A DNA stretch of 64,000 nt from Azonexus hydrophilus (GCF_001956855.1 NZ_MTHD01000001.1:496001-560000); one strand, 5' to 3'; positions 25,235 to 36,466 are shown, counted from the stretch's first letter. The notes: generated by a model from the sequence alone, not told the origin. Translations and numbers: made by a program.

Positions 25235-26466
25235 TGACGTTCAATGCGCAACGCCGACGGCTGCTCGGCTTCCTCGCCGGCGGCACCGCGCTGGCCGCCG
25301 CCGGCGCCAGCCTGGCCAGGCCGGTGGTGGTCAATCCCTGCCGCGCTGCGATTCCGGTCCGGCTGCTCGACAGCCCGTGGCTGAAGCAGGTCTGGGCCGG
25401 CATCGACCCGGCCGGGCTGTGGGACTGCCACGTCCATCTGGCCGGGCTGGGCGATGGTGGCAGCGGCATCGAGATCGGGCCGCAACTGTCGTCGCCGCTG
25501 CAACCGGTGCATTACGCGCAGCGCCTGTTCTACATGAACGCCGGCTGCGCTCACGATACGCCGGGTGCCGTCGATGCCGCCTACGTCGCGCGTCTGCTCA
25601 ACCTGTGCGACGCGATGCCCGAAGGCTTCAAGGTCATGCTCTTCGCCTTCGAGCGTTTCCACGACACGGCCGGCCACGCGCATCCGGAGCATTCGGCGTT
25701 CTACGTGCCGAACGCCTGGGCGGCGAAACTGGCGGGCGAGTTCCCGGCGCGCTTCGAGTGGGTGGCGTCGCTGCATCCTTATCACGCTGCTGCGGTCGAC
25801 GACCTGAAACAGGCAATTTCCGGCGGCGCGCGCGCGGTCAAGTGGCTGCCGGCGGCGCAGGGCATGGACCCGGCGTCGGCGAAGTGCGATGCCTTCTACC
25901 GCGTCCTCGCCGAATCCGGCACGCCGCTGATCGTCCATTGCGGCGAGGAAAAGGCGGTCAAGGGCAGCGACACGCAGGCCTTCGGCAACCCGCTGCGGCT
26001 GCGCCGGGCGCTCGATCTTGGCGTCAAGGTCGTGGTCGCTCATTGTGCGACGATGGGCAGCGATGTCGACGACGATGGCAGCGTGCGTTCCAGCTTCGAT
26101 CTCTTCCTCAAGGCGATGGCCGAGCCGCGTGCGGTCAACCGGCTGTACGGCGACATTTCCGCAATCACCTTGCGCAACCGCCAGCCGGCGGTGATCCGCA
26201 CGCTGCTCGAACGCGAGGACCTGCACGAGCGCCTGCTCCACGGTTCCGATTACCCGCTGCCGGGCGTGCTGCCGTTGATTTCGTCGGCGACGCTGGCGCG
26301 TGCCGGCCTGTTGCCGAAAGATGCGGTCGCCGATCTCGACGCGCTGCGCGAGCACAACCCGCTACTCTTCGATTTCGTTCTCAAGCGCCTGCTCTCGTGG
26401 CAGGGTCATTCCTTCTCGCCGGCGGTCTTCGATACCCGCCGCATTTTTACGGTCGACCAGTCATGA
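25231..26466 (+). CDS. Metal-dependent amidohydrolase-family protein with Tat-like signal
   Basis: The 411-residue protein starts with RRR and a hydrophobic Gly/Ala-rich segment (QRRRLLGFLAGGTALAAAGA), which suggests Tat export in a folded, metal-loaded state. The amidohydrolase TIM-barrel metal site is visible as the H-x-H of WDCHVHLAG near 63, the His of LIVHCGEE near 228, the His of VVAHCATMGSD near 270 and the Asp of LLHGSDYPLP near 335. It lies between two acyltransferase genes with overlaps on both sides, so it probably acts on a lipid- or phospholipid-derived substrate. No closer function can be given. Confidence 0.78.
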   Translation: MMTFNAQRRRLLGFLAGGTALAAAGASLARPVVVNPCRAAIPVRLLDSPWLKQVWAGIDPAGLWDCHVHLAGLGDGGSGIEIGPQLSSPLQPVHYAQRLFYMNAGCAHDTPGAVDAAYVARLLNLCDAMPEGFKVMLFAFERFHDTAGHAHPEHSAFYVPNAWAAKLAGEFPARFEWVASLHPYHAAAVDDLKQAISGGARAVKWLPAAQGMDPASAKCDAFYRVLAESGTPLIVHCGEEKAVKGSDTQAFGNPLRLRRALDLGVKVVVAHCATMGSDVDDDGSVRSSFDLFLKAMAEPRAVNRLYGDISAITLRNRQPAVIRTLLEREDLHERLLHGSDYPLPGVLPLISSATLARAGLLPKDAVADLDALREHNPLLFDFVLKRLLSWQGHSFSPAVFDTRRIFTVDQS

Positions 26467-28343
26467 GCGGACAATTCGGACTTCTCAAGCAAAAGCGCTT
26501 CGCGCCGTTGTTCGGCACGCAGTTTCTCGGTGCCTTCAACGACAACCTGTTCAAGAATGCGCTGGTCGTGCTGCTGACTTTCCAGGCGGCACAATGGACG
26601 ACGATCCCGGTCGAACTGCTCGGTAATCTGGCAGCCGGGCTGTTCATCCTGCCTTTCTTCCTGTCTTCGGCGACCGCCGGGCAATTGGCGGACAAGTACG
26701 ACAAGGCCTGGCTGGCGCGACTGTCGAAGGTGCTGGAAATCATCATCATGGGCGTGGCCGCTGCCGGTTTCTGGCTGCACAGCTTGAGCTGGCTGCTCGC
26801 CGCGCTGTTTTTGCTCGGGCTGCAATCGACGCTGTTCGGTCCGGTCAAATACGCCATCCTGCCGCAGCACCTGCATGAGGATGAGCTGGTCGGCGGCAAT
26901 GCGCTGATCGAGGCCGGCACCTTCGTTTCCATCCTGATCGGCACGCTGGCTGGCGGCCTGCTCGCCGGGGCGGTGAGTCAGCCGATGTGGATCGCTGTCG
27001 GCGGGCTGGCGGTGGCGGTGCTCGGCTATTGGTACAGTCGTGGCATTCCCGATGCGCCGCCGCCCGAGCCGGATCTTGCGGTCAACTGGAATCCGCTGAC
27101 CGAAACCTGGCGCAGCATCCGCTTTGCCAGCGGCAACCGTACGGTGTTCCTGTCGATTCTCGGCATCTCCTGGTTCTGGCTCTACGGTGCGTTGTTCCTG
27201 GCGCAGTTCCCGGCCTATACGAAAAACGTGCTCGGCGGCGGCGAAACGATGGTGACGCTGTTGCTGGCCATCTTCACGGTCGGCATCGGGCTCGGCTCGC
27301 TGCTGTGCGAGCGGATGTCGGGCAAGCATGTCGAAATCGGCCTGGTGCCGTTTGGCTCGATCGGCCTGACGCTGTTCGGCCTGGACCTGTACTTTGCCTC
27401 GCCGGTCGGCCTGGTCGGCACGACGGCGCACGAACTGACGGCGCTGCTCAGCATTCCGGCGATCTGGCGGGTGCTGTTCGACCTGCTGATGATCGGTGTC
27501 TTCGGCGGCTTCTTCATCGTGCCGCTGTACGCCTTGGTGCAGACGCGCAGCGAGGCCAGCCACCGGGCCCGGATCATCGCCGCCAACAACATCCTCAATG
27601 CGCTGTTCATGGTCGTTGGTGCGCTCGGCGCGGCGGCCGCGCTCGGCGCCGGGCTGTCGATCCCGGCGCTGTTCGGGATCGCGGCGCTGCTCAACGCGGC
27701 GGTGGCGGTGTACATCTACGGGCTGGTGCCGGAATTCCTGCTGCGTTTCGTCGCCTGGCTGCTGGTCAAGGCGGTGTATCGGCTGCGCAGCGAGGGGGTC
27801 GAGCACATTCCGCTGGCCGGGCCGGCAGTGCTGGTGGCCAACCACGTCAGCTTCGCCGACGCGGTGATCCTGATGGGCGCGTCGCCCCGGCCGGTGCGTT
27901 TTGTCATGGACTACCGCATCTTCCGCACGCCGCTGCTCGGCTTCGTCTTCCGCCATTGTGGCGCGATCCCGATCGCTTCGGCCAAGGACAACCCGGCGCT
28001 GATGGAAAAAGCCTTCGCCGGGGTGTCGACCGCACTCGCCAACGGCGAACTGATCGGCATCTTTCCGGAGGGCGGGATTACGCTGGATGGCGAATTGCAG
28101 CCTTTCCGCCCGGGCATCGCCCGCATCCTCGCCGCCAATCCGGTGCCGGTGGTGCCGATGGCCTTGTCCGGATTGTGGGGCAGTTACTTCTCGCGCATTG
28201 ACGGCAAGGCGATGAAGACGCCGTTCCGCCGCGGGATGTTCTCGCGCATCGGCCTGCGCGTTGGCGCGCCGCTGGCACCCGAGGCGGCGACGCTGCCGGT
28301 GCTGCACGAGCGCGTGTTGACGCTGCGCGGCGCGGTCAAATAG
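26463..28343 (+). CDS. MFS (LplT-like) transporter fused to a PlsC acyltransferase
   Basis: The 626-residue protein has an N-terminal 12-helix major facilitator domain (about 10-420). It opens with GTQFLGAFNDNLFKNALVV, as in LplT lysophospholipid flippases. A PlsC domain follows (about 430-620) with NHVSFADA and FPEGGITLDGE. It resembles the transporter plus acyltransferase part of the fused LplT-Aas proteins, so it could import lysophospholipid and acylate it. It starts within the amidohydrolase stop (ATGA). The open frame continues far upstream but only overlaps the amidohydrolase gene. Confidence 0.88.
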   Translation: MSGQFGLLKQKRFAPLFGTQFLGAFNDNLFKNALVVLLTFQAAQWTTIPVELLGNLAAGLFILPFFLSSATAGQLADKYDKAWLARLSKVLEIIIMGVAAAGFWLHSLSWLLAALFLLGLQSTLFGPVKYAILPQHLHEDELVGGNALIEAGTFVSILIGTLAGGLLAGAVSQPMWIAVGGLAVAVLGYWYSRGIPDAPPPEPDLAVNWNPLTETWRSIRFASGNRTVFLSILGISWFWLYGALFLAQFPAYTKNVLGGGETMVTLLLAIFTVGIGLGSLLCERMSGKHVEIGLVPFGSIGLTLFGLDLYFASPVGLVGTTAHELTALLSIPAIWRVLFDLLMIGVFGGFFIVPLYALVQTRSEASHRARIIAANNILNALFMVVGALGAAAALGAGLSIPALFGIAALLNAAVAVYIYGLVPEFLLRFVAWLLVKAVYRLRSEGVEHIPLAGPAVLVANHVSFADAVILMGASPRPVRFVMDYRIFRTPLLGFVFRHCGAIPIASAKDNPALMEKAFAGVSTALANGELIGIFPEGGITLDGELQPFRPGIARILAANPVPVVPMALSGLWGSYFSRIDGKAMKTPFRRGMFSRIGLRVGAPLAPEAATLPVLHERVLTLRGAVK

Positions 28344-28386
28344 TCGGGGCGGCGGTAAAATCACGGACTTTGCCCGAAAGGTCACG

Positions 28387-29157
28387 ATGACCACCGCCGT
28401 CCAGATTCCTGTCGACCCGCTCGCCACCCTGGCGAATACCGAAACCCAGCGACTTGCCGCGCGCATGGCGCAGGATGCCTTTGCCGCCGCCTTCCGGATG
28501 GCGGTGTCGCCGGATGGCGAAGCCGGCGAGCTCGGCGAACTGGCCGGGCGCTGCTACAACTGGAGCCAGGCCGGCGCTGACGAAGAGGCGCGGGCACTGC
28601 GCCTGGCCCTGCTGGTCGCCGGCCTTGATGCCTGGGGGCTGGCCTACACGCAGGCGTTTCACCTCAACGCGATCCCGGCGCTGACGGCGCTGATCGGCGG
28701 CCTGCGCACGCGTCTCGATGCGACCGCCGATGCGCGCTTCCTGCAGCAGTTTTCGACGCTGGCCGACAACGAATTCGCCGCCGTCGATTTCAAGGTCGAA
28801 CTGCGGCGCAGCATCCACCTCGCGCTATGGCACGCGATGGCCGCCTGTGAAACCGCAGAGCAGGCCGAAGGGCTGGTCCGGCCGCTGGGCAGCCTGCTGC
28901 TCGGGCTCAACGAGCAGATGCCGGAACTTGGCTGGCGGCTGATTGCCGACGCGCTGGCCAGCATCCAGATTTCGCTGCTCGCCGATCCGGCCGCGTCGGC
29001 GCGGGCGCAGGAAGGAACCCAGCAGTTGTTCGCCGCGCTCCGTCACGCGCTGCCGGGCGAGCGCTACCAGGCCATCCTCGCCCATTCCGGGCAGGCTGTC
29101 GTCGCCTGGCAGCAAGCGCGGCGGGCCCGCGATGCAGAGGGTAGAATCGACGCATGA
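28387..29157 (+). CDS. Hypothetical protein of unknown function
   Basis: The 256-residue, largely helical soluble protein has no signal peptide or membrane segment. It is rich in Ala and Leu and has no motif I recognise. It is placed directly before ubiA with an ATGA overlap. Its visible length and helix pattern (for example [24 protein letters not shown]) do not match COQ9 or other ubiquinone factors with certainty. Position suggests a link to the ubiA-ubiD operon, but I do not recognise the family. Confidence 0.6.
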   Translation: MTTAVQIPVDPLATLANTETQRLAARMAQDAFAAAFRMAVSPDGEAGELGELAGRCYNWSQAGADEEARALRLALLVAGLDAWGLAYTQAFHLNAIPALTALIGGLRTRLDATADARFLQQFSTLADNEFAAVDFKVELRRSIHLALWHAMAACETAEQAEGLVRPLGSLLLGLNEQMPELGWRLIADALASIQISLLADPAASARAQEGTQQLFAALRHALPGERYQAILAHSGQAVVAWQQARRARDAEGRIDA

Positions 29158-30029
29158 CACTGGCCGCAATCAAGGAAAGACTGGATCTTTACGAGAAGCT
29201 GATGCGATTGGACAAACCAATCGGCATCCTGCTGCTGCTGTGGCCGACGCTGTGGGCGCTGTGGCTGTCGGCCGACGGTCGGCCGGATTGGGCGGTGGCG
29301 CTGGTCTTCATTCTCGGCACCGTGGTCATGCGCTCGGCCGGCTGTGTCATCAACGATTATGCCGACCGCGATTTCGACAAGCACGTCGAACGGACGAAGG
29401 AACGCCCGCTGACCGCCGGCCGGGTGACCACCCGGGAAGCGCTGGCGCTGTTCGCCTTCCTCTGCCTGCTTGCCTTTGCGCTGGTGCTGGTACTCGGCAA
29501 GCCGCTGGTCATCTGGCTGTCGATTCCGGCGGTCTTCCTCGCCGCCAGTTATCCCTTCACCAAGCGCTTCTTCGCCATTCCGCAAGCCTACCTCGGCATC
29601 GCCTTCGGCTTCGGCATCCCGATGGCCTACGCCGCGCACCAGGGCAGTGTGCCGGCAGAAGCCTGGTGGCTGCTGCTGGCCAATGTCTTCTGGGCGGTTG
29701 CCTACGATACCGAATACGCGATGGTCGACCGTAACGATGATCTGAAGATCGGCATCAAGACCTCGGCGATCACCTTCGGCCGCTTCGATGTTGCAGCCGT
29801 GATGTTCTGCTACGTGGTGACGCTGGCGCTGATTGCTTGGGTCGGCAACGCCTACGCGATGGGATGGCCGTTCTACGCCGCCCTGGCCATCGCTGCCGTG
29901 ATCATGGGCGTGCATTACACCTGGATCCGCGGCCGCGAACGCATGCCTTGCTTCAAGGCCTTCCTGCACAACAACTGGGTCGGCGGTGTCATCTTCGCCG
30001 GCATTGCCCTGGACTTCCTGCTCCGATGA
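29154..30029 (+). CDS. ubiA: 4-hydroxybenzoate octaprenyltransferase
   Basis: The 291-residue membrane protein has about nine helices. The first Asp-rich motif is [18 protein letters not shown] near residue 65, and the second is [18 protein letters not shown] near 190. It attaches the polyprenyl tail to 4-hydroxybenzoate in ubiquinone synthesis. [20 protein letters not shown] at the N terminus is typical of UbiA. The stop overlaps the ubiD start (ATGA). Confidence 0.96.
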   Translation: MTLAAIKERLDLYEKLMRLDKPIGILLLLWPTLWALWLSADGRPDWAVALVFILGTVVMRSAGCVINDYADRDFDKHVERTKERPLTAGRVTTREALALFAFLCLLAFALVLVLGKPLVIWLSIPAVFLAASYPFTKRFFAIPQAYLGIAFGFGIPMAYAAHQGSVPAEAWWLLLANVFWAVAYDTEYAMVDRNDDLKIGIKTSAITFGRFDVAAVMFCYVVTLALIAWVGNAYAMGWPFYAALAIAAVIMGVHYTWIRGRERMPCFKAFLHNNWVGGVIFAGIALDFLLR

Positions 30030-31501
30030 AATACCACGACCTGCGCGACTTCATGTCGCAACTGGAAAAAACCGGCGAACTCAAGCGTGTTGCGGTCGAC
30101 GTCGATACCCACCTGGAAATGACCGAGATCGGCGACCGTGTGCTGCGCGCCGGCGGCCCGGCGTTGCTGTTCGAAAAACCGGTGACCGGCGCCCGTCGCC
30201 ACGACATGCCGGTACTGGCCAACCTGTTTGGCACACCCAAGCGCGTCGCGCTCGGCATGGGCGAGGAATCGGTGCAGGCGCTGCGCGAGGTCGGCAAGCT
30301 GCTCGCCTACCTGAAGGAGCCGGAACCGCCGAAAGGCTTGAAGGATGCCTGGGACAAGCTGCCGATCCTGAAACAGGTGCTCAACATGGCGCCGAAGAAG
30401 GTGAGTAACGCGCCCTGTCAGGAAATCGTCTGGGAGGGCAAGGACGTCGACCTGTCGCGGCTGCCGATCCAGCATTGCTGGCCGGGTGATGTCGCACCGC
30501 TGATCACCTGGGGACTGGTGGTGACCAAGGGGCCGCACAAGAACCGGCAGAATCTCGGCATCTACCGCCAGCAAGTGCTCGGACCGAACAAGCTGATCAT
30601 GCGCTGGTTGGCGCATCGCGGTGGCGCGCTCGATTTTCGCGAACACCAGATCGCCCATCCCGGCCAGCCTTTCCCGGTGGCGGTGGTGCTCGGTTGCGAT
30701 CCGGCGACCATCCTCGGCGCCGTGACGCCGGTGCCGGATTCGCTGTCCGAATACCAGTTTGCCGGCCTGCTGCGCGGCGGCAAGACTGAGCTGACGCAGT
30801 GCATTGGTTCAGGTTTGCAAGTGCCCGCTTCCGCCGAGATCGTTCTCGAAGGCCATATCCAGCCGGGCGAGCTGGCGCTCGAAGGCCCCTATGGCGACCA
30901 TACCGGCTACTACAACGAGCAGGCGGATTTCCCCGTTTTTACGGTCGACCGCATCACCATGCGGAAAAACCCGATCTACCACAGCACCTATACCGGCAAG
31001 CCGCCGGATGAGCCGGCGATCCTCGGCGTCGCGCTGAACGAGGTGTTCGTGCCGCTGCTGCAGAAGCAGTACCCGGAGATCGTCGATTTCTACCTGCCGC
31101 CGGAAGGTTGTTCGTATCGGATGGCCATCGTCTCGATCAAGAAGGCCTACCCCGGTCATGCCAAGCGCGTGATGTTCGGCATCTGGAGCTTCCTGCGCCA
31201 GTTCATGTACACCAAGACGATCATCGTCGTGGACGACGACATCGACATCCGCGACTGGAAGGAAGTGATCTGGGCGATGACCACGCGCTTCGACGCGGTG
31301 CGCGACACGACGCTGGTCGACAACACGCCGATCGACTATCTCGACTTTGCGTCGCCAGTAGCGGGCCTCGGCTCGAAGATGGGCATCGACGCGACCAACA
31401 AGTGGCCGGGTGAAACCAGTCGCGAATGGGGGCGGCCGATCGTCATGGATGCGGGCGTCAAGCAGAAGGTCGATGCGATGTGGGACAGCCTCGGGCTATG
31501 A
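30026..31501 (+). CDS. ubiD: 4-hydroxy-3-polyprenylbenzoate decarboxylase
   Basis: At 491 residues the product is the standard UbiD length. Landmarks are [20 protein letters not shown] at the start, the prenylated-FMN and metal region with [11 protein letters not shown] near residue 290, and the C-terminal [11 protein letters not shown]. It removes the ring carboxyl after prenylation and needs prenyl-FMN made by a UbiX, which is not in this window. It overlaps the upstream ubiA stop and the downstream GNAT start (ATGA each). One exact and one palindromic variant of the iterated word lie inside. Confidence 0.96.
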   Translation: MKYHDLRDFMSQLEKTGELKRVAVDVDTHLEMTEIGDRVLRAGGPALLFEKPVTGARRHDMPVLANLFGTPKRVALGMGEESVQALREVGKLLAYLKEPEPPKGLKDAWDKLPILKQVLNMAPKKVSNAPCQEIVWEGKDVDLSRLPIQHCWPGDVAPLITWGLVVTKGPHKNRQNLGIYRQQVLGPNKLIMRWLAHRGGALDFREHQIAHPGQPFPVAVVLGCDPATILGAVTPVPDSLSEYQFAGLLRGGKTELTQCIGSGLQVPASAEIVLEGHIQPGELALEGPYGDHTGYYNEQADFPVFTVDRITMRKNPIYHSTYTGKPPDEPAILGVALNEVFVPLLQKQYPEIVDFYLPPEGCSYRMAIVSIKKAYPGHAKRVMFGIWSFLRQFMYTKTIIVVDDDIDIRDWKEVIWAMTTRFDAVRDTTLVDNTPIDYLDFASPVAGLGSKMGIDATNKWPGETSREWGRPIVMDAGVKQKVDAMWDSLGL

Positions 31502-31995
31502 GTCTGCGCATTGTTGCGGTCGACCTCGAAAATCCGGCAATTTCCGCGGCCTGGCTGGATCTGCTCGACCACTACGCGCACGACCCGATGGGCGGCGGTG
31601 ACGGGCTGACGGATTACGCGAAAAACCATCTGGCCGAACGCCTGCGCGCCTTGCCGACCTTCCATGGTGCACTGGCCTGGGACGGCGAAAATGCCGTCGG
31701 CCTGATCAACTGCTTCGAAGGTTTCTCGACCTTCGCCGCGCAGCCCTTGCTCAACATCCACGACATCGTCGTCCGTCGCGAGCGGCGCGGCGCCGGCATC
31801 GGCCAGGCGCTGCTCGACTGGGCGGTGACGCGGGCGCGCGAACTCGGTTGCTGCAAGCTGACGCTGGAAGTCCTGTCGAACAATGAGCGAGCGCTCGCTT
31901 CCTATGCACAGGCCGGTTTTGCGCCTTACGTGCTCGACCCGGCGGCCGGGCATGCGTTGCTGATGCAGAAACTCCTGAACGAGGAAAAGCCATGA
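31498..31995 (+). CDS. GNAT-family N-acetyltransferase
   Basis: The 165-residue protein has a GNAT domain with the acetyl-CoA signature [19 protein letters not shown] (about 92-110) and motif A/B features [21 protein letters not shown]. The acceptor is unknown. It continues the ubiA-ubiD operon by a 4-base overlap and in turn overlaps the next membrane protein gene. Confidence 0.85.
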   Translation: MSLRIVAVDLENPAISAAWLDLLDHYAHDPMGGGDGLTDYAKNHLAERLRALPTFHGALAWDGENAVGLINCFEGFSTFAAQPLLNIHDIVVRRERRGAGIGQALLDWAVTRARELGCCKLTLEVLSNNERALASYAQAGFAPYVLDPAAGHALLMQKLLNEEKP

Positions 31996-32396
31996 ACGAA
32001 CCCATTCCGGGCGGCACGCAGGGCGTGCGCCCGTCGCTGGTCAACGTCACGCATCTGATTTACGGGCTGCATGCGATCGCCGTCGTTGTCGGCGTCACTT
32101 CGTCGGCAACCATTGCCGGCGGTTTTGTCTTCGGCTTGCCTTCGTTGCTCGCCGTTTTCCTCAATTACTGGATGCGCAGCGAAGTCCGTGGCACCTGGCT
32201 GGAAAGTCATTTCCGCTGGCAGATCCGGACCTTCTGGTTCACCGTGCTGTGGCTGTGCGTCTACGGTCTGTTCCTGATCACCATCATCGGCATCCCGATC
32301 GCCATCGGCGTCATCCTGGTGCTGGGTTTCTGGGTTGCCTACCGCGTCGTCCGCGGCTGGCTGGCGCTCGGCAGCTCAAGCCCGATCAGCGCTTGA
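31992..32396 (+). CDS. DUF4870-like membrane protein
   Basis: The 134-residue protein has three to four hydrophobic helices (about 18-35, 40-55, 75-95 and 97-118), with the conserved-looking pattern [15 protein letters not shown] between helices. This is the small-membrane-protein pattern of the DUF4870/YtaF-like group. The last 21 bases overlap the end of the convergent hybrid kinase gene. The function is unknown. Confidence 0.7.
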   Translation: MNEPIPGGTQGVRPSLVNVTHLIYGLHAIAVVVGVTSSATIAGGFVFGLPSLLAVFLNYWMRSEVRGTWLESHFRWQIRTFWFTVLWLCVYGLFLITIIGIPIAIGVILVLGFWVAYRVVRGWLALGSSSPISA

Positions 32397-35300
32397 GGCG
32401 GCGTCCTTGCGCAGCCACTTGAGGACGGTGGCGAACAGGATTTCCGGATCGACCGGCTTGGCAATGAAGTCGTCCATGCCGGCATCCAGGCAGCGCAGGC
32501 GGTCCTCGGCGAAGGCGTTGGCGGTCATCGCCAGAATCGGCACATGCTGGCGTGCCGGCAGTGCGCGGATGCGCCGGGTGGCTTCCAGACCATCGAGCCG
32601 GGGCATCTGCATGTCCATCAGGATCAGGTCGTAGTCGTTCCGGCTGGCCTGTTCCAGCGCGCTCTGGCCGTCTTCGGCAACGTCGAGCACGATGTTGACG
32701 TCGGCAAACAGCGATAGTGCGACTTCCCGGTTGATCGGTTCGTCCTCGGCCAGCAACAGGCGGCATTGGGCAAACTCGCGGGCCAGGATGCTTTCCGCCG
32801 ATTCGCCGCTTGCCGGGAGTTTCGGTGGTGGCGTGACGACTGGCCGGCCGTGCTGCAGGCGGGCGGTAAACCAGAAGGTGCTGCCCTGTCCGGGTTCGCT
32901 GCTGACGCCGGTGTCGCCGCCCATGGCCTGTGCCAGCTTGCGCGTGATGATCAGGCCCAGGCCGGTGCCGCCGAAGCGTCGGGTAATGGTGTTGTCGGCT
33001 TGTTCGAAGGCGCTGAACAGCCGGGTTTGCGCCGCCTTCTCGATGCCGATGCCGGTGTCTTCGACCTCGAAGCGCACCAGCATTTCCTCCGGTGCTTCCT
33101 GTTCGGCGCGAACGCGCAAGATGACGCTGCCGGCTTCGGTGAACTTCACGGCATTGCTGGCAAAGTTGAGCAGGGCCTGCTGCAGGCGGATGGCATCGCC
33201 GCGAAGCACGATGCCGGGCAGCCCGTTTTCGATGCGCAGATCGAGCCCTTTTTCCTGGGCCTTGTCGAGCAGCATCGACGAGATGTTGGCGAGGATGATG
33301 CCGGGTTGCAGGTCGCCCTCATCGAGCTCGAACTTGCCGGCCTCGATTTTCGACAGGTCGAGAATCGCATTGATGATGTTGAGCAGGTGCTGGCCGGCCA
33401 TGTCGATCTTGTGCAGGCGATCCTGTTGTTCCGCCGGAATGCCGGCGCGCCGGATCAGATGGACCATGCCGGTGATGGCGTTGAGCGGGGTGCGGATTTC
33501 GTGGCTCATGTTGGCCAGGAACGCGCTCTTCGCCACGCTGGCTGCTTCGGCAGCGTTCTTGGCCTGCTCCAGCGCGGCCTCGGTTTCCTTCTGGCGCCGG
33601 ATGTCGGTGATGAAGACAATCAGTCGGGCAGGTTGTCCTGCCGCAGCCGGCCGATAGTTGAGGCTGATGCTGACCGGTATGCGCCGGCCGTGGCGGGTGA
33701 TCAGGCTGCTTTCGAATTTCAGGTTGCCGGCTGCGCGGGCTTGTTCAACGACCGCGTCAAAGGCTGCGTCGTTGTAGTTTTCGTCGATGTCAGGCACGCG
33801 CAGCGCCAGCATTTCCTCCTGGCTGTAGCCGAGCAGTTCGGCTGCATGGCGATTGACATAGGTCAGGCGGGCGGTCTCCGGGTCTACCCAGTTGATGCCG
33901 ATGCCGACGCTGTCCATCGCGAACTGGGTTTCGGCCAGCTGGCGATGGGTGTTTTCCAGTTGTGCCGTCCGTTCCCGGACCTTCTCCTCAAGCTGGTCGC
34001 GATGACCGGCAACCTCGTCCAGCGCGCTGCGCAGCCGGGTGATGTCATGGGCAATTCCGAGGATGCCGATCAGGCTGCCATCTTCCAGGCGCATCGGTAC
34101 CTTGGTGGTCAGGAAGAGTCCGCGGTAGCCGGTGCTGGCGAACGTGATCCATTCCTCGTTGCTGCTTGCCTCGCCGGCATGCATTGCCGCCAGGTCGTGG
34201 GCGCGGAAAAAATCGGCGAGTTCCTTGCCGACGAAGTCGTGGTCGGTCTTGCCGATGATTTCCGCTTCACTGGCACCGAAGAATTGTTCGAAGCGCGGGT
34301 TGCAGGCAAGGTAAACGCCGTTCGGGTCCTTCAGCCAGACCAGGTCGGGAATGGTGGCGACCAGGGTGTGCAGGTGGGCGCGCTCGCGGGTCAGCGCCAT
34401 CATTGTTTCGTTCAGCACCTTGGCCAACTGCCCGAGTTCGTTGTCCGGCAGTTGTCCGGAAAGCGGCTGGAAATGACCTGCCCGGGCCGAGTCGACCGCC
34501 AGCATCAGCTGTTTGAGCGGACTGGTGACCTGGCGCCGCATGAAAATCAGGCCAATCATGAAAACCAGCAGCGAGACGCCGGCCAGGCTGGCAAAACCGG
34601 CGCTGATCAAGGTGGCGGTCGGGGTGTCGCCAGGATGGGTTGAGCGGACGAAACGGAATGTCGCCGTTTTCCCGTCCGGCAGATCAACCTGGGTCGTTGC
34701 GTGGGCGTACTCGCCGGTTTTCCCGAGCTGCGTGCGTCTGAACCAGCGCAGCTTTTTTTCCAGCGGCGTGCCGGCGTCGCTTGCGGCATGGAGGTCCGGC
34801 ATTTGCGCCGAACGCTGGAGCGTATCGGCTTCGATGGCGAAAGCGAGCCCGGTTTCGCCCGCCGTGCGTTCGATGAAGCTCATGTCCAGGCATCGCCCCA
34901 GCGACAGGCGGCCGATTTCCGTCGCGCCGGCATTGTGTACCGGCATGTCGAGAACCAGCGCAATGCCCGGGCGGCTGCGGCAGCGGTCAAAATAAACGAC
35001 ATCGCTGTGTCCGGTCGGCCCGATCAGGTCATCCCGCGGTGCCACCGGCTCGAATGGGGAAAGACCGGCCTGGCTGGCGAACAGTTGCTGCGCTTCGTCG
35101 GCACGTTGCGACCAGTAGAGGTTCTGCTGATCGGCATAGCCGGCGATCGGGCCGTGGCTGCCGGAAACGATCAGCCAGTCGCTGCCGCTGGCACGACCGC
35201 GCTCGCCGAGCAGGACGGCCAGGTCGCGGGCGGGAGCGTCGAAGACATCCGGGTTGCCGTGTTCGCTGTCGAAATAGCCATGAAACAGGTTGAGCGTGGC

Positions 35301-35531
35301 TTGCAGGGCCGGTGACTCGGCGAGCGAGCGGCCCATGCCGGCGAGCTCGTCGGCGCGGTATTCGGTTTCGGTATCGAGGTGCTGCAGGGCGGCGTCGAGG
35401 GCCCGGTTGCTTTCGGCCCATTGCTGTTGTCCGCGCAGGAGCGAAAACAGCGCGCCGGCGACCACCAGCACGGCGATGGTTGCGGCAAACCAGAGAAGGA
35501 GCAGCCGGTGGGCCAGCGAAAGCTTGGGCAC
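32376..35531 (-). CDS. Hybrid sensor histidine kinase with periplasmic, HAMP, PAS, kinase and receiver domains
   Basis: The 1051-residue protein has TM1 (about 8-28), a large periplasmic sensor region (about 30-305), TM2 (about 310-333), HAMP, PAS ([20 protein letters not shown], about 395-510) and a second PAS (about 540-650, ending [16 protein letters not shown]). HisKA follows with the phospho-acceptor in [11 protein letters not shown], then HATPase ([13 protein letters not shown]) and a C-terminal receiver whose Asp is in [13 protein letters not shown]. It likely senses through the binding protein encoded 2 bases upstream, in the manner of LuxQ. The output partner (Hpt protein, regulator) is not in the window. 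Confidence 0.9.
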   Translation of the reverse strand: MPKLSLAHRLLLLWFAATIAVLVVAGALFSLLRGQQQWAESNRALDAALQHLDTETEYRADELAGMGRSLAESPALQATLNLFHGYFDSEHGNPDVFDAPARDLAVLLGERGRASGSDWLIVSGSHGPIAGYADQQNLYWSQRADEAQQLFASQAGLSPFEPVAPRDDLIGPTGHSDVVYFDRCRSRPGIALVLDMPVHNAGATEIGRLSLGRCLDMSFIERTAGETGLAFAIEADTLQRSAQMPDLHAASDAGTPLEKKLRWFRRTQLGKTGEYAHATTQVDLPDGKTATFRFVRSTHPGDTPTATLISAGFASLAGVSLLVFMIGLIFMRRQVTSPLKQLMLAVDSARAGHFQPLSGQLPDNELGQLAKVLNETMMALTRERAHLHTLVATIPDLVWLKDPNGVYLACNPRFEQFFGASEAEIIGKTDHDFVGKELADFFRAHDLAAMHAGEASSNEEWITFASTGYRGLFLTTKVPMRLEDGSLIGILGIAHDITRLRSALDEVAGHRDQLEEKVRERTAQLENTHRQLAETQFAMDSVGIGINWVDPETARLTYVNRHAAELLGYSQEEMLALRVPDIDENYNDAAFDAVVEQARAAGNLKFESSLITRHGRRIPVSISLNYRPAAAGQPARLIVFITDIRRQKETEAALEQAKNAAEAASVAKSAFLANMSHEIRTPLNAITGMVHLIRRAGIPAEQQDRLHKIDMAGQHLLNIINAILDLSKIEAGKFELDEGDLQPGIILANISSMLLDKAQEKGLDLRIENGLPGIVLRGDAIRLQQALLNFASNAVKFTEAGSVILRVRAEQEAPEEMLVRFEVEDTGIGIEKAAQTRLFSAFEQADNTITRRFGGTGLGLIITRKLAQAMGGDTGVSSEPGQGSTFWFTARLQHGRPVVTPPPKLPASGESAESILAREFAQCRLLLAEDEPINREVALSLFADVNIVLDVAEDGQSALEQASRNDYDLILMDMQMPRLDGLEATRRIRALPARQHVPILAMTANAFAEDRLRCLDAGMDDFIAKPVDPEILFATVLKWLRKDAASSADRA

Positions 35532-35533
35532 GA

Positions 35534-36466
35534 TCAGAAGATGGGTTCGACCCGCTCCACGTTGTCGCGCGTCACCGTGATCGACGGCACGATCCGTTCC
35601 CTGGTTGCGATCTTGCCGCCGTCGATCAGTTTCAGCGCGGCTTCGGCGCCTTCGCGACCGAAGGTCGGGTAGGTGAAGCTGGCAGCCAGATCGCCGGCCC
35701 GAATGGCGGCACGCGCCTCACTGATGAAATCGATGCCGGTTATCGGCAGGTCCTTCACATTGCGTCCGGCCTTTTTCAGCGCCATGATCGCGCCCAGCGC
35801 CATGCTGTCCGACTGAGCATAGATGGCGTCAAAGGGCAGTTTTTCAGCCAGCGCTTCCTCGATTTTCTGGATCGCCAGCGCGCGTTGCGAGTCGGCGCGC
35901 TTGATCGCGGCGATTTCCAGCCCGGGGTGCTTCTTCAGTTCGTCAAGAAACCCTTCGGTTCGCAACTGTCCCGGCGTCGAGGTCGGAATGTGCTGCAGCA
36001 CCAGGATGCGGCCCCTGCCGTTCAGGCGTCTGGCCAGATATTGCGCGGCCTGGCGGGCGATGGCGCGATTGTCGGCGGTGACGAAATGGGTGAACTCCTC
36101 GCCACTGACCCGGCGCGACAGCAGGATGACCGGGATGCCCCGGCGGTGTACGCGGGCGATCGGTTCGCGCATCAGCTCGGCATCGCGCGGGCTGGTGATC
36201 AGGATGTCGACGCCGCGCGCGGCAAAATTCTCGATGTCCTGGACCTGGCGGGCGGTGTCACCGCCGGCGTCGCTGAAGACGAATTCGATGTCGGGGCGTT
36301 TTGCCAGTGCCTGCTGCAGATCACGTACCTGGGCGGCGCGCCAGTCGTTGGACATGGTGTCCTGGGCAAAGGCGACGACATGTTTGCGTTTTGCCGGCGG
36401 GGCGGCGAACAGCCTGGGGGCAGCGCTCAGGCCGAGGGCGAGCAGCGTGAATTGCCGGCGGTGCAT
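35534..36466 (-). CDS. Periplasmic sugar-binding-type protein (LuxP/RbsB fold)
   Basis: The 310-residue protein has an exported N terminus ([21 protein letters not shown]). It has the type I periplasmic-binding fold: [59 protein letters not shown] and [16 protein letters not shown]. No permease or ATPase gene is near it, and the next gene 2 bases on is a hybrid kinase with a large periplasmic domain. This matches a LuxP-like co-sensor rather than a transport protein. AAGGGAG precedes the start. The ligand is unknown (a small sugar or autoinducer-like molecule is possible). Confidence 0.85.
   Translation of the reverse strand: MHRRQFTLLALGLSAAPRLFAAPPAKRKHVVAFAQDTMSNDWRAAQVRDLQQALAKRPDIEFVFSDAGGDTARQVQDIENFAARGVDILITSPRDAELMREPIARVHRRGIPVILLSRRVSGEEFTHFVTADNRAIARQAAQYLARRLNGRGRILVLQHIPTSTPGQLRTEGFLDELKKHPGLEIAAIKRADSQRALAIQKIEEALAEKLPFDAIYAQSDSMALGAIMALKKAGRNVKDLPITGIDFISEARAAIRAGDLAASFTYPTFGREGAEAALKLIDGGKIATRERIVPSITVTRDNVERVEPIF

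Noticed and set aside
25377..26462. A long N-terminal extension of the transporter gene
   Set aside because: It lies wholly within the amidohydrolase gene in another frame; the real start at 26463 overlaps the amidohydrolase stop.
26406..28466. A 686-codon frame antisense to the transporter/acyltransferase gene
   Set aside because: It is a GC-rich shadow of the real gene, with Arg/Gln-rich composition and no motif.
32766..34643. A 625-codon frame antisense to the hybrid kinase gene
   Set aside because: The kinase on the other strand has all its domains in order; the antisense product has none.
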